The notes: generated by a model not told the origin, from the sequence alone. A stretch of DNA of 39,058 bases from Pseudomonadota bacterium (GCA_021806605.1 JAJZQY010000011.1:1-39058), one strand, 5' to 3'; counted from the stretch's first letter, positions 9,155 through 17,780 are shown. Numbers and translations: made by a program.

Positions 9155-9907
9155 ATGTCCAGAACGCTGCACATCGCGACCTACAATATCCACAAGGGAT
9201 TCTCGCACTTCAACAGAAGGCTGATGGTGCATGAATTGCGCGAGAACCTGCACGGCATCGGGGCCGATCTGATTTTTCTCCAGGAAGTACAGGGGGTAAA
9301 CGAAGAGCATGCGCTCACCCACGATAACTGGCCGGAGGCGCCCCAGTACGAATTCCTGGCGGAGTCGGCGTGGCCGGAATTCGCCTACGGCAAGAATGCA
9401 GTCTACGAAGAAGGCCATCACGGCAATGCGATCCTGAGCCGTTTTCCCATTCTGAGCTGGGACAACTTCGACATTTCCGGACATCGCTTCGAAAGCCGTG
9501 GACTGCTTCACTGCGAAGTCGAGGTGCCCGCGTGGGACAGGCATTTGCACTGCATCTGCATCCACATGGGGCTTTCTTCCCGCGTGAGGCGAAAGCAGAT
9601 CGCAGCGCTCGAGAGAAAAATCGAGGAGATCGTCCCTCAGGATTCCCCGCTGATCGTTGCAGGCGACTTCAACGACTGGTCATGCAGGGCAGGGAAGATC
9701 ATGGTCCACGGCAAGCCCCTGAATGAGGTTTTCGAGACCACGCGGGGCAAGGTGGCAAGGAGCTTCCCCTCTGCGCTTCCGCTGTTGCGCCTCGACAGGA
9801 TATACGTCAGGGGATTCAGCGTCAGGGCTGCCGCAGTTCATCAGGGGCAGCCCTGGTCCAGGATTTCCGACCACGCGCCGCTCTCGACGACGCTGGTTCT
9901 GAAATGA
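9155..9907 (+). CDS. YbhP-like endonuclease/exonuclease/phosphatase family protein
   Basis: This 250-residue protein belongs to the EEP (DNase I-like) fold. It starts TYNIHKGFSHFNRRL, has the metal-binding FLQEVQG, then GDFNDW, and ends SDHAPLSTTL, all typical catalytic blocks. E. coli ybhP, of the same family, sits in ybhP-clsB-ybhN, and here too the next gene is clsB, sharing ATGA. This supports a role tied to membrane phospholipids rather than DNA repair, but the substrate is unknown. It begins one base after the nadA stop with no clear ribosome binding site, so coupling to nadA is likely. Confidence 0.88.
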   Translation: MSRTLHIATYNIHKGFSHFNRRLMVHELRENLHGIGADLIFLQEVQGVNEEHALTHDNWPEAPQYEFLAESAWPEFAYGKNAVYEEGHHGNAILSRFPILSWDNFDISGHRFESRGLLHCEVEVPAWDRHLHCICIHMGLSSRVRRKQIAALERKIEEIVPQDSPLIVAGDFNDWSCRAGKIMVHGKPLNEVFETTRGKVARSFPSALPLLRLDRIYVRGFSVRAAAVHQGQPWSRISDHAPLSTTLVLK

Positions 9908-11091
9908 GGGGCGAGCGCTTCGTTTCCGGAAATGCCATCAGGCTGCTGAAGAACGGCGACAGCTATTTCCCCTCGCTCGAAGCTGCCCTGGACAGCGCTG
10001 CGCATGAAATTTTCCTCGAAACCTACATCTTCGAGCAGGACAGTGCGGGGGTCAGGATCGGAGAGGCATTGATTCGCGCCGCGAAAAGGGGGGCTTCAGT
10101 TCATCTCATGATCGACGGCTTCGGTTCCAGGAAGCTTTCTGAGGCGTTCGTCGAGACATTGGGAAATGCCGGAGTCCATGTGCTCTTTTTCGGGCAAAGG
10201 ACTTCCCCCTGGACGCTGCGGCGCAGCCGCCTGAGAAGACTGCACCGGAAACTCGCCGTCATCGACGGAAAGATCGGCTTCGTCGGCGGAATCAATGTCA
10301 TCGACGACAGGAACATACCGGGCATCCCGATCAAGGGAGGGAGCATTCCTCCCCGCTTCGATTATGCCGTCGAGATCCGCGGGCCCCTGGTGTCCGACAT
10401 CCATCGGTCGGTCAGGAATCTATGGATCCTGCGCGCGTGGATACACCTGAGAAAGCCCTGGAAGGAAAAATTCATTCCGAGTAACCATGAGAAGCCCGGA
10501 GATCAGGTTGCGGCATTTCTGGTGCGCGACAACCTGCGCCATCGCCGCGATATAGAACTCGCCTATCTGCGCGCCATCGCCTCCGCTGAGCGGGAAATCA
10601 TCATCGCGAACGCCTATTTCTTTCCCGGGCTGAGCTTTCGCCATGCGCTCGTCGATGCCGCCTCGCGAGGAGTGCGCGTCGTCCTGCTGCTGCAGGGGAA
10701 GGTGGAATACCTGCTGCTGCACTACGCCACCCGGGCGCTTTACGGAAAATTCCTCGATTCCGGAATCGAGATCCACGAGTATCACAGGAGCCTGATGCAC
10801 GCCAAGGTTGCCGTGATCGACGGGCGCTGGACGACCGTGGGCTCGTCCAACATCGACCCATTCAGCCTGCTTCTTGCCAGGGAGGCCAATGTGGTGATCA
10901 GGGACGAGCCTTTCGCGCTCGATCTGAGGCAAAGCCTGCTGGATGCGATCGCAAACGACTCCAGCAGACTGCTCCCGGACAGCTGGGCGAGACAGCCGAT
11001 CACCACCCGCTTCATGACATGGCTGAGCTACGGATTGATCAGGTTCCTGACCGGCATGGCAGGCTACGGAAGGGATCATGAGTTCAGGTAG
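9904..11091 (+). CDS. clsB: Cardiolipin synthase B
   Basis: ClsB belongs to the phospholipase D superfamily and makes cardiolipin from phosphatidylglycerol (and in E. coli other anionic lipids). The 395-residue product has both HKD motifs, HRKLAVIDGKIGFVGG (about residue 115) and HAKVAVIDGRWTTVGSSNID (about residue 300). It lacks the N-terminal membrane segments of ClsA, as ClsB does (E. coli ClsB about 413 residues). ATGA overlap with the EEP gene and a 14-base overlap with the ABC exporter suggest co-translation. YbhN, the usual third partner, is missing. Confidence 0.92.
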   Translation: MRGERFVSGNAIRLLKNGDSYFPSLEAALDSAAHEIFLETYIFEQDSAGVRIGEALIRAAKRGASVHLMIDGFGSRKLSEAFVETLGNAGVHVLFFGQRTSPWTLRRSRLRRLHRKLAVIDGKIGFVGGINVIDDRNIPGIPIKGGSIPPRFDYAVEIRGPLVSDIHRSVRNLWILRAWIHLRKPWKEKFIPSNHEKPGDQVAAFLVRDNLRHRRDIELAYLRAIASAEREIIIANAYFFPGLSFRHALVDAASRGVRVVLLLQGKVEYLLLHYATRALYGKFLDSGIEIHEYHRSLMHAKVAVIDGRWTTVGSSNIDPFSLLLAREANVVIRDEPFALDLRQSLLDAIANDSSRLLPDSWARQPITTRFMTWLSYGLIRFLTGMAGYGRDHEFR

Positions 11092-12862
11092 GAACGACTG
11101 GAAAACCGTCAAGACCCTGATTCCCTACCTCCTGGAATTCAAGGGAAGGGTGGCGCTCGCGGCGCTCTTCCTGATCCTGGCAAAGGCTGCAGGGGTCACC
11201 GTGCCCATTCTTTTCAAGCATGTCGTGGATGCCCTCGATGCCAGAAAAAGCGCGGTTTTTCTGCCGGTTTTCCTGCTGCTTGCCTACGGACTGCTGAGGT
11301 TTCTGGGCACGTTTTTCGGCGAGCTGCGCGATGCGGTATTCGCCAAGGTGACGCAGCGCGCGATACGCCGCGTCGCGCTGAAAGTATTCCTCCACCTGCA
11401 TTCGCTCAGCCTGCGCTTTCATCTCGAGCGGCAGACCGGCGGCATGTCGAGGGACATCGAGCGCGGCACCAAAGGCATCAGCTTCCTGCTCAATTTCATG
11501 CTGTTCAACATCATTCCGACCATCGTCGAGATCGCGCTCGTCGCGGTGATACTGCTCTCGAAGTACGACGTCTGGTTCGCTGTGATCATTTGCATCACCC
11601 TTCTGGTTTATATCGGCTTCACCCTCGCCATCACCGAATGGCGCATGATTTTCCGCAGAACCATGAACGACATGGACTCGAAAGCCAACACGCGCGCAAT
11701 CGACAGCCTGCTCAATTACGAAACGGTCAAGTATTTCTCCAACGAGGCCTTCGAGGCGGGGCGCTATGACGAAAGCCTGGGAAGCTGGGAAAACGCAGCG
11801 GTTCGCAACCAGACTTCGCTGGCCTGGCTCAATGCCGGGCAGAGCGCGATCATCGCGGTCGGGATCACGATCCTGATGTGGCTGGCCGCCAAAGGCGTGG
11901 TCGAAAAGAAAATGACCATCGGGGATCTCGTCCTGGTGAATGCCTACATGCTCCAGTTGTACATGCCGCTCAATTTCCTGGGATTCGTCTACCGCGAGAT
12001 CAGGCATTCCCTCGCCGACATGGAAAGAATGTTCGCCCTACTGGAGCAGTTTCCCGAGATCCGGGACAGGGAGGGTGCGCAGGATCTGGTTCCCGGGCAG
12101 GCTCAGGTCCGGTTCGAACATGTCGATTTCGGCTATGAAAGAAACCGCCAGATCCTTCACGACATCAGCTTCGAAATTCCGGCGGGGAAGACGGTTGCAG
12201 TGGTCGGTCACAGCGGCTCCGGAAAATCGACCCTGGCGAGACTGCTTTTCAGGTTCTACGAAGCGGACCGCGGCAGGATAATGATATCCGGCCAAGATGT
12301 CCGGGACGTCACGCAACAATCGCTGCGCTCGGCGATTGGAATCGTGCCTCAGGATACCGTCCTTTTCAACGACAGCATCTATTACAACATCGCTTACGGC
12401 AGGCTCGCCGCGAGCCGCGAGGAGGTTTTAGAGGCCGCAAAAATGGCGCATATCCACGATTTCGTTTCTTCCCTGCCGCAAGGCTACGACACCCTGGTCG
12501 GAGAGCGCGGTCTCAAGCTCTCCGGAGGGGAGAAGCAGCGCGTCGCCATCGCCAGGGCAATATTGAAGAAACCTGCCGTGCTGATCTTCGACGAGGCGAC
12601 TTCGGCACTCGATTCGAAATCGGAAAAGAACATCCAGATGGAGCTCAAGAGGATTGCCAAAAATCGCACTACCCTCGTCATTGCGCACAGGCTTTCCACG
12701 ATTGTCGATGCCGACCTGATTCTTGTCATGGACAAGGGCAGGATCATCGAGCAGGGCACGCACAGGATGCTTCTCGAGAATGGCGGCACCTATGCCAGCA
12801 TGTGGATGCTGCAGCAACAGGAGGAAAAGATTACGGCGCCTGAAAATAATCAGGTAGAATAA
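11078..12862 (+). CDS. Atm1-type ABC exporter (fused permease and ATPase)
   Basis: This 594-residue half-transporter has about six membrane segments (residues 20-300) followed by one nucleotide-binding domain. Walker A is GHSGSGKST, the signature is [15 protein letters not shown], Walker B is [12 protein letters not shown], and the H-loop is IAHRLST. The intracellular loop [26 protein letters not shown] stretch (from about 11713) is characteristic of the Atm1/HMT1 group. That group exports glutathione conjugates or persulfides linked to metal and sulfur homeostasis. The substrate here is inferred from family only. It begins inside the end of clsB with AAGGG close to the ATG. Confidence 0.92.
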   Translation: MSSGRNDWKTVKTLIPYLLEFKGRVALAALFLILAKAAGVTVPILFKHVVDALDARKSAVFLPVFLLLAYGLLRFLGTFFGELRDAVFAKVTQRAIRRVALKVFLHLHSLSLRFHLERQTGGMSRDIERGTKGISFLLNFMLFNIIPTIVEIALVAVILLSKYDVWFAVIICITLLVYIGFTLAITEWRMIFRRTMNDMDSKANTRAIDSLLNYETVKYFSNEAFEAGRYDESLGSWENAAVRNQTSLAWLNAGQSAIIAVGITILMWLAAKGVVEKKMTIGDLVLVNAYMLQLYMPLNFLGFVYREIRHSLADMERMFALLEQFPEIRDREGAQDLVPGQAQVRFEHVDFGYERNRQILHDISFEIPAGKTVAVVGHSGSGKSTLARLLFRFYEADRGRIMISGQDVRDVTQQSLRSAIGIVPQDTVLFNDSIYYNIAYGRLAASREEVLEAAKMAHIHDFVSSLPQGYDTLVGERGLKLSGGEKQRVAIARAILKKPAVLIFDEATSALDSKSEKNIQMELKRIAKNRTTLVIAHRLSTIVDADLILVMDKGRIIEQGTHRMLLENGGTYASMWMLQQQEEKITAPENNQVE

Positions 12863-12885
12863 TCAATTTTCAGAAGTTCGGGATT

Positions 12886-13764
12886 ATGCTCAAAGGCAGT
12901 CTGGCTGCGATAGTCACGCCCATGCAGGATGACGGGTCACTGGATCTCGTGGGGCTCCGCTCGCTCGTCGATTTTCACATCGCCGAAAAAACGGACGGCA
13001 TCGTCGTCGTCGGCACGACGGGCGAGTCGCCCACGGTGGATTTCGAAGAGCATCGCCTCTTGATCGCCACTGTTGTCGAGCATGCGGCAGGACGGATCCC
13101 GGTGATCGCAGGAACCGGAGCGAATTCGACGCGGGAAGCGATTGAGCTTTCGCGCTATGCGAAAGAGGCCGGTGCGGACGCGACCCTTTCCGTCGTTCCC
13201 TACTACAACAAGCCTACCCAGGAAGGGCTCTATCTGCATTTCAGGGCGATCGCGGAAGCCATCGATATGCCGATGATCCTCTACAACGTTCCCGGCAGGA
13301 CCGTTGCGGACATTGCCAACGAAACCGTGCTGAGGCTCGCCGAAGTTGCCAACATCGTGGGCATCAAGGATGCGACCGGAAACATCGAGCGGGGCTCCGA
13401 TCTTGTACGCAATGCGCCGGGAGATTTCTCGGTTTACAGCGGGGACGACGCGAGCGCGCTTGCCCTGATGCTCCTCGGCGGACGAGGCGTCATTTCGGTC
13501 ACTGCCAATGTTGCGCCGAAACTGATGCATGAAATGTGCGAGGCCGCTCTTGCCGGGAACGTGCCCCTTGCGCGCGAAATCAACGACAAGCTGCTTTCGC
13601 TGCATCGCAAGCTCTTTGTCGAGGCGAACCCGATTCCTGTAAAATGGGCCGTTTCGCAAATGGGGCTGATCGGCCCCGCCATGCGGTTGCCCATGACGCA
13701 GCTCCAAAGCTGCCATCACGAAACCGTGCTCGCTGCAATGCGAAGCGCCGGGATCACCCTATGA
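12886..13764 (+). CDS. dapA: 4-hydroxy-tetrahydrodipicolinate synthase
   Basis: DapA condenses pyruvate with aspartate semialdehyde, the branch point to lysine and meso-diaminopimelate for the cell wall. The 292-residue product keeps GTTGESPT (Thr44/Thr45), Tyr133 in YNVPGRT and the Schiff-base Lys161 in GIKDATGN, at the same positions as the E. coli enzyme. It follows the ABC exporter by 23 bases. A weak TAGAAT at the end of the exporter gene might give it its own promoter, but I would not insist. Its stop overlaps a possible upstream start of bamC. The dapA-bamC order is common in proteobacteria. Confidence 0.98.
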   Translation: MLKGSLAAIVTPMQDDGSLDLVGLRSLVDFHIAEKTDGIVVVGTTGESPTVDFEEHRLLIATVVEHAAGRIPVIAGTGANSTREAIELSRYAKEAGADATLSVVPYYNKPTQEGLYLHFRAIAEAIDMPMILYNVPGRTVADIANETVLRLAEVANIVGIKDATGNIERGSDLVRNAPGDFSVYSGDDASALALMLLGGRGVISVTANVAPKLMHEMCEAALAGNVPLAREINDKLLSLHRKLFVEANPIPVKWAVSQMGLIGPAMRLPMTQLQSCHHETVLAAMRSAGITL

Positions 13765-13787
13765 AACGTAAGATTCGGAATGGAATT

Positions 13788-14423
13788 ATGAAAAATCACC
13801 GCCTGCACTTCATGATCGCCCTGTGTTCTTCGATGCTCCTGGTTTCGGGATGCAGCCATCTGCCATTCATGAAGAAGAAGGACGACGCATACAAGTCGGC
13901 GAAGGAGGGCTCTCCTCTGGAAGTGCCGCCTGACCTTACGAAGCCTGCGGAGAACGATCGCTACAGCGTGCCTGCGGCCCCTTCCGGCGGCAGCGCTGCC
14001 GCCACGGCGACTGCCTTGCCTGTGGCTCAGCCCATCCAGGACAGCGCGCCGCCGGAAGCTGCGCATGCCAAGCTTTCCGAGCAGGATAACGATATCCTGC
14101 TCGATATTCCGGTCGATCATGCCTGGCGGCGCGTGGGCGTCGCCCTCGACAAAGCCGGCTTTACTGTCGACGATCAGGACAGGGTGAAAGGGATCTATTT
14201 CGTGAGCTACGCCGATCCCGAAAAGAAGCAGGAAGACAAGGGATTCTTTTCCAGCCTGGAGTTCTGGAAGGACAAGAAGAAAGCCGCGCCCCAGAAATAC
14301 CAGATCCAGGTTCAGTCATCTGGCGCAGGCAGCGCAGTTTCCGTGCTCGACAGGGACGGCTTCCACGAACACACCGAAACTTCCGCAAAAATACTGGAAA
14401 TGCTGTACGAACAGTTGAAGTAG
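13788..14423 (+). CDS. bamC: Outer membrane assembly lipoprotein BamC, short single-domain form
   Basis: BamC is a lipoprotein of the BAM complex that inserts beta-barrel proteins in the outer membrane. From ATG 13788 the signal peptide ends in the lipobox LVSGC (Cys22). An unstructured segment with PLEVPPDLTKP, the conserved BamD-binding part, follows. Then comes one helix-grip domain, from about residue 100 (DIPVDHAWRRVGVALDKAGF). At 211 residues it is much shorter than E. coli BamC (344), which has two helix-grip domains. ATG 13761 (ATGA with dapA) is an alternative start adding nine residues; GGAA before 13788 favours the later one. Confidence 0.9.
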   Translation: MKNHRLHFMIALCSSMLLVSGCSHLPFMKKKDDAYKSAKEGSPLEVPPDLTKPAENDRYSVPAAPSGGSAAATATALPVAQPIQDSAPPEAAHAKLSEQDNDILLDIPVDHAWRRVGVALDKAGFTVDDQDRVKGIYFVSYADPEKKQEDKGFFSSLEFWKDKKKAAPQKYQIQVQSSGAGSAVSVLDRDGFHEHTETSAKILEMLYEQLK

Positions 14424-14427
14424 CACC

Positions 14428-15195
14428 ATGCGCTTCGCCTCTCTTGCCAGCGGCAGCGAAGGCAATGCGCTGGTTGTCGAGTCGGGCGGGACATGCATCA
14501 TGCTCGATTGCGGACTCGGGTTGCGCGAGACCGTATCCCGGCTCTCCCGTCTTTCACTGTCTCCCGAAGACCTTTCAGGCATTCTCGTCACGCACGAACA
14601 TGAAGATCACGCGAGCGGCGTTGTCCGCTTCGCCAGAAAATTCAACCTGCCCGTTTGGATGACCTACGGTACTTTCAGGGCAGATCAGGATGCCTATTCG
14701 TTCCTGCCTAAGGTTTGCATGATAGAAGGCTATCAGCGCTTCGGGATAGGCGGCATCGAAATCGAGCCTTTCCCCGTTCCGCACGATGCGCGCGAACCGG
14801 TCCAGTTCGTATTCGGAAACGGCGCGAGTCGGCTTGGCGTAATCACGGATGTCGGCTGCTCGACTCCCCATATCGAGGCGATCTTGAGCGGATGCCATGC
14901 GCTGGTTCTGGAGTGCAACCATGATGCGCAAATGCTGGCGAACAGCAACTACCCGCCAAGCCTTGTCAGGCGAATTTCGGGCCGTTTCGGCCACCTCGAA
15001 AACCGGAGTGCTTCCGAATTGCTTTCAAGGCTGGACCGGAGCCGCCTGCAGCATGTCATCGCCGCGCATCTCAGCCGGAAAAACAATACCCCTCAGCTGG
15101 CCAGGAGCGCATTGAGCAAGGCGATGAACTGCAGCGAAGAATGGATAGGGATTGCCTGCCAGAAGGAAGGGTTCGGCTGGCGCCAGATAGCCTGA
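14428..15195 (+). CDS. MBL-fold metallo-hydrolase, WalJ/YycJ-like
   Basis: This 255-residue cytoplasmic metallo-beta-lactamase-fold protein starts MRFASLASGSEGNA, which is diagnostic for the YycJ/WalJ group. Its zinc motif is THEHEDH (about residues 54-60). Further ligands lie in PVPHDA, ITDVG and near the C-terminus (IAAHLS). WalJ-like enzymes have been described as nucleases or phosphodiesterases; the substrate here is unknown. It starts 4 bases after the bamC stop, so dapA-bamC-MBL form the end of the long plus-strand operon, which stops at the hairpin at 15201. Confidence 0.9.
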   Translation: MRFASLASGSEGNALVVESGGTCIMLDCGLGLRETVSRLSRLSLSPEDLSGILVTHEHEDHASGVVRFARKFNLPVWMTYGTFRADQDAYSFLPKVCMIEGYQRFGIGGIEIEPFPVPHDAREPVQFVFGNGASRLGVITDVGCSTPHIEAILSGCHALVLECNHDAQMLANSNYPPSLVRRISGRFGHLENRSASELLSRLDRSRLQHVIAAHLSRKNNTPQLARSALSKAMNCSEEWIGIACQKEGFGWRQIA

Positions 15196-15200
15196 AACAA

Positions 15201-15225
15201 AAAAGCCGGCGCAAGGCCGGCTTTT
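15201..15225. terminator. Strong bidirectional rho-independent terminator
   Basis: A perfect 10-base-pair stem, AAAAGCCGGC paired with GCCGGCTTTT around a 5-base loop, ends in T's on both strands. It sits between the convergent MBL and lipoprotein genes and should stop transcription from both sides. Confidence 0.9.
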
Positions 15226-15242
15226 CTGTACTTTGACGCTTC

Positions 15243-15440
15243 TTAGTTTGCAGCAGGTGCAGCAGGTGCAGCAGCGGATGCATCGGCAGCAGGAGCGGCA
15301 GCGGATGCGTCGGCAGCAGGCGCTGCGGGAGCAGCAGCAGGCGCTTCAGCAGCAGGCGCTTCGGGGGCCGGAGCAGGCTTTTCGCCACAAGCGGTCAAGG
15401 TAAGGCCAAGCAAGGCAGCAAGGAGGAGCGAGCGGTTCAT
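15243..15440 (-). CDS. Small Ala/Pro-rich lipoprotein
   Basis: This 65-residue predicted lipoprotein has the signal peptide MNRSLLLAALLGLTLTAC with lipobox LTAC (Cys18), then GEKPAPAPEAP. The remaining 40 residues are almost only Ala, Pro, Asp and Ser. The tail includes two copies of a nine-residue unit (about AADASAAAP). No enzymatic domain is possible. It resembles small envelope spacer lipoproteins, but the function is unknown. The start at 15440 has AGGGA in front. The gene is monocistronic, with a candidate extended -10 promoter, a 5' stem-loop and a terminator. The repetitive DNA could vary in length between strains. Confidence 0.85.
   Translation of the reverse strand: MNRSLLLAALLGLTLTACGEKPAPAPEAPAAEAPAAAPAAPAADASAAAPAADASAAAPAAPAAN
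15250..15362. repeat. Short tandem repeats inside the Ala/Pro-rich lipoprotein gene
   Basis: Three in-frame arrays are visible on the plus strand. GCAGCAGGT occurs twice (15250-15267). A 27-base unit occurs twice with 24 of 27 matches (15271-15297 and 15298-15324). AGCAGCAGGCGCTTC occurs twice exactly (15333-15347 and 15348-15362). All units are multiples of three, so copy-number change would lengthen or shorten the protein without a frameshift. Confidence 0.85.
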
Positions 15441-15485
15441 TATATTATTCCCTAAATTAAAGTTGATACAAAACCTGAATAGCAA

Positions 15486-15529
15486 TCGGTCATCCGAAAG
15501 CTTCGAGTTTGACCGACTCTGCGATTCTA
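15486..15529 (-). promoter_or_regulatory. Extended -10 promoter and 5' stem-loop of the lipoprotein gene
   Basis: On the minus strand TGC-TAGAAT (-10 at 15529-15524) has the extended -10 TGn element. Initiation would fall near 15517. From there the transcript would start directly with a stem-loop: arms TCGGTCA and TGACCGA (15486-15492 and 15510-15516) with an inner CGAA/TTCG pairing. A 5'-terminal hairpin of this kind often protects mRNA from decay. No good -35 is seen. Prediction only. Confidence 0.4.
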
Positions 15530-15570
15530 GCAGGTTTGACAAAATTTTCCAGTAGTCTATGCATTTTTTC

Positions 15571-16056
15571 TTATAGCCCCGCCAAATCGGACGGAATCGC
15601 GGCTTCCGAAGCTGCCCAGATATGTTCGAAACGTTGCATGAGCAGCCTGCCTTCGTGGGGATCGTCCTTGCCTGAAAGGCCTCTCGGGTCGTCGAAATGG
15701 AAGCGGCGCACATAATGGTCGCCGTCTGCAATGCAGAAGGGGGCGATGACTTCTGAAATCTCCGGGAGAGTGCGATGGATCGCCATGTTATGGCCGAAGC
15801 GCCGCAACAGCATGATCATGCGCGGGCAATGCTTGTCCAGATAGTCCGGACTGTGCACGACGATCGACAGGCGGTTTTCTGGATTGGCGAGCAGAAAGGC
15901 GTGCAGCCTGTCATGCCGGTCACGGGAATTGAATCCCATATTCTCAAGGTTGTAATCGAAAATCCGGACATGGTGCTTTGTCAGTCCGATCAGTTCGTCG
16001 ATGGCGGCGGAGTATTCGGCGAGGCCGTCGAGCTTCTGGTGGATGGGTTCAGTCAT
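15571..16056 (-). CDS. DUF7931-like protein, possibly a degenerate PLD-fold protein
   Basis: This 161-residue soluble protein has no signal peptide or membrane segment. The start at 16056 has a strong GGGAGG in front and overlaps the roxA stop by 8 bases, so the two are co-expressed. Its layout (VRIFDYNLENMGFNSRDRHD, then NPENRLSIVVHSPDYL, then FCIADGDHYVRRFHFDDPRG) recalls one lobe of the phospholipase D fold. However, no HxK(x4)D motif remains. I recall similar proteins next to cupin hydroxylases in betaproteobacteria, now named DUF7931. Function unknown; a binding rather than catalytic role is plausible. Confidence 0.7.
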   Translation of the reverse strand: MTEPIHQKLDGLAEYSAAIDELIGLTKHHVRIFDYNLENMGFNSRDRHDRLHAFLLANPENRLSIVVHSPDYLDKHCPRMIMLLRRFGHNMAIHRTLPEISEVIAPFCIADGDHYVRRFHFDDPRGLSGKDDPHEGRLLMQRFEHIWAASEAAIPSDLAGL

Positions 16057-17173
16057 CGGTTTGCCTCCCGATTCCAATATAGCCGTCCTTGTACCACTGA
16101 TAAAGCAGGGATGACGTCGCCTGATCGGTTTTTGCCGGACACAGTTCGCGCTGGTCCGCAAGCGCCACCAGGAAGGCTCTGTCCAATCCGTCGAAAGACA
16201 CGATTTCTCCATTGATGAAAAGATGCTTGCTGGCAAAAAGCATCTGCGACTTGAGGTCGAGATGGATGCCGGATTTTTCGATTTTCCCCCGGAAGCGCAT
16301 TTCCGATGCGGGGTGCGCGGGCGGATCGAAAAAAAGATGGGGCTTGGGCTCGGAAAGGTACATGCCGAGAAAGCGCTCGATATCGTCGTCATTCCAGCGT
16401 ATCCGCTCCAGGATGCAGGAAACCTTTTTCTGCATGGCAGCTCCGATCTCCGCAGGGTGTTCCTGTATTTGCAGATCGGGGTCCTCGTACATCCCTGCCA
16501 TTTCGAGATGATCCTGCAGGTGAACCAGGAACTGGGTCGCCAGTTCCTGGTGGGAGGGGGCCCTGAAACCGATCGAATAGGTCATCGAATTCCCGATCGC
16601 CACGCCATTATGCGCGTATTTCGGGGGGAGATAGAGCATGTCTCCGGGCTCGAGTATCCATTCCTGCTCCGGTTCGAAGCGGGCGAGTATCCTGAGCGGC
16701 GCATCCGGAATCAGTTCGCTGTCCTGCTGCGCAGAAATCTGCCAGCGCCGGCTCCCCATGCCCTGGAGCAGGAATACGTCGTAGGAATCGAAATGCGGTC
16801 CGACCCCGCCGCCGTCCGGAGCGAAGCTGACCATGAGATCGTCCAGCCTCGCATGAGGAATGAAGTCGAATTGCCAGAGCAATTTCGCGCCTTCAGGCAG
16901 GAAATGATTGACGCCCTGAACCAGGAGGGTCCAGCATTCCGGCAATTTCCTGAAGCGCTTTTTCTCGAAAGGCCCGTTTTCCAGGGACCATCTATTCCTG
17001 TCGAAAGTCACGAGGCGGGATTGCGCATCTTCCAGCGAGGCGAGTTCGATCAGTTCATCCGGTTTCAAGAGTCCCTTGAAGCCTGGAATGGCGTTGCGGA
17101 TCAGAAGCGGCTTCTTGTGCCAGTAATCGCGCAGGAATTCGGATGGTTCGATGTCTCCCAGCATTATTCGCAT
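16049..17173 (-). CDS. roxA: RoxA/YcfD-type ribosomal protein arginine hydroxylase (JmjC cupin)
   Basis: This 2-oxoglutarate/Fe(II) oxygenase hydroxylates an arginine of ribosomal protein L16 in E. coli. The 374-residue product matches YcfD in length (373). It has the iron triad in the cupin: His127 and Asp129 in GPHFDSYD, and His188 in PKYAHNG. The N-terminus (SEFLRDYWHKKPLLIRNAIPGF) and the C-terminal winged-helix-like region follow the family. The start at 17173 (MRIMLGDIEP) has GGA 5 bases before it; ATG 17164 is an alternative. It is divergent from the SlyD-like gene across 70 bases and precedes the DUF7931-like gene. Confidence 0.92.
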   Translation of the reverse strand: MRIMLGDIEPSEFLRDYWHKKPLLIRNAIPGFKGLLKPDELIELASLEDAQSRLVTFDRNRWSLENGPFEKKRFRKLPECWTLLVQGVNHFLPEGAKLLWQFDFIPHARLDDLMVSFAPDGGGVGPHFDSYDVFLLQGMGSRRWQISAQQDSELIPDAPLRILARFEPEQEWILEPGDMLYLPPKYAHNGVAIGNSMTYSIGFRAPSHQELATQFLVHLQDHLEMAGMYEDPDLQIQEHPAEIGAAMQKKVSCILERIRWNDDDIERFLGMYLSEPKPHLFFDPPAHPASEMRFRGKIEKSGIHLDLKSQMLFASKHLFINGEIVSFDGLDRAFLVALADQRELCPAKTDQATSSLLYQWYKDGYIGIGRQTDD

Positions 17174-17243
17174 TATATCCAAAAAAACATCGTGAAATGG
17201 GTTAGAATCCCGGTACCAACTCAATTTCACGGACGGCCTCTCA

Positions 17244-17720
17244 ATGCGCATCGAAAAAAACACTGTCGTGTCCCTCGACTTCGAACTGACCGACGATTCT
17301 GGCAATCTTCTCGAAAAGACGGAAGCGCCCGTCAGCTACCTTCACGGCGGTTACGATGGGATATTTCCCCAGGTCGAGGAAGCGTTGCACGAGCAGACAG
17401 TGGGGTTTTCCTGCGCGGTCGAAATGGAGCCGGAAAACGCCTTCGGCGAAATCGACCCCAATCTGATCCGCGTCGAGCCGAGAGAGCTTTTCCCCGCCGA
17501 AGTCGAAGTCGGCATGCGCTTCGAGGGGGGGGAGGAAGAGTCCGAGGATATGATGATTTATACCGTAACCGACGTGACGCCGGACAAGGTCGTGGTAGAC
17601 GGCAATCATCCTCTGGCGGGGATGAAGCTAACCTTCAGCTGCACAGTGACGGCAGTCCGTCCTGCCACGGAAGAAGAGATCGAGCACGGCCATACCCACG
17701 ACGGGGACCACCACCACTAG
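17244..17720 (+). CDS. SlyD-like FKBP-type peptidyl-prolyl isomerase
   Basis: This 158-residue cytoplasmic protein has the FKBP/IF-domain layout of SlyD. It begins VVSLDFELTDDSGNLLE, followed by a flap-containing insert (about residues 70-125), then HPLAGMKLTFSCTVTAVR. The tail is short and histidine-rich, HGHTHDGDHHH, and could bind nickel as SlyD's tail does. The active-site Tyr/Phe pattern is partly changed (SYLHGGYDGIFPQVEEAL), and a long acidic stretch is present. SlyD acts as prolyl isomerase, chaperone and metallochaperone. It is divergent from roxA and ends in a hairpin region before panD. The gene fkpB, often between lspA and ispH, is missing there. Confidence 0.88.
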   Translation: MRIEKNTVVSLDFELTDDSGNLLEKTEAPVSYLHGGYDGIFPQVEEALHEQTVGFSCAVEMEPENAFGEIDPNLIRVEPRELFPAEVEVGMRFEGGEEESEDMMIYTVTDVTPDKVVVDGNHPLAGMKLTFSCTVTAVRPATEEEIEHGHTHDGDHHH

Positions 17721-17729
17721 AGCCTGTCA

Positions 17730-17780
17730 ACACTCGTCCGGCGCACCCGTCGGGCAAGTGTCAGCAGCCTGCTAGGCTGC
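17730..17780. terminator. Paired hairpins between the convergent slyD-like and panD genes
   Basis: One hairpin pairs 17730-17743 with 17748-17761 (ACACT/AGTGT, then G-C rich, one mismatch and two G-T pairs, 4-base loop). A second, GCAGCC-TGCTA-GGCTGC (17764-17780), overlaps the panD stop. Neither has a U-tract, so they may act as barriers, RNA 3' ends or Rho-assisted terminators rather than classical terminators. Confidence 0.45.

Noticed and set aside
15250..15362. CRISPR-like repeat array
   Set aside because: The repeats are directly adjacent, in frame and code for an Ala/Pro lipoprotein; no spacers exist.
17164..17176. TATAAT overlapping the roxA start on the minus strand
   Set aside because: It lacks a -35 partner and would make a leaderless or truncated roxA transcript, so it is probably chance in an AT-rich leader.
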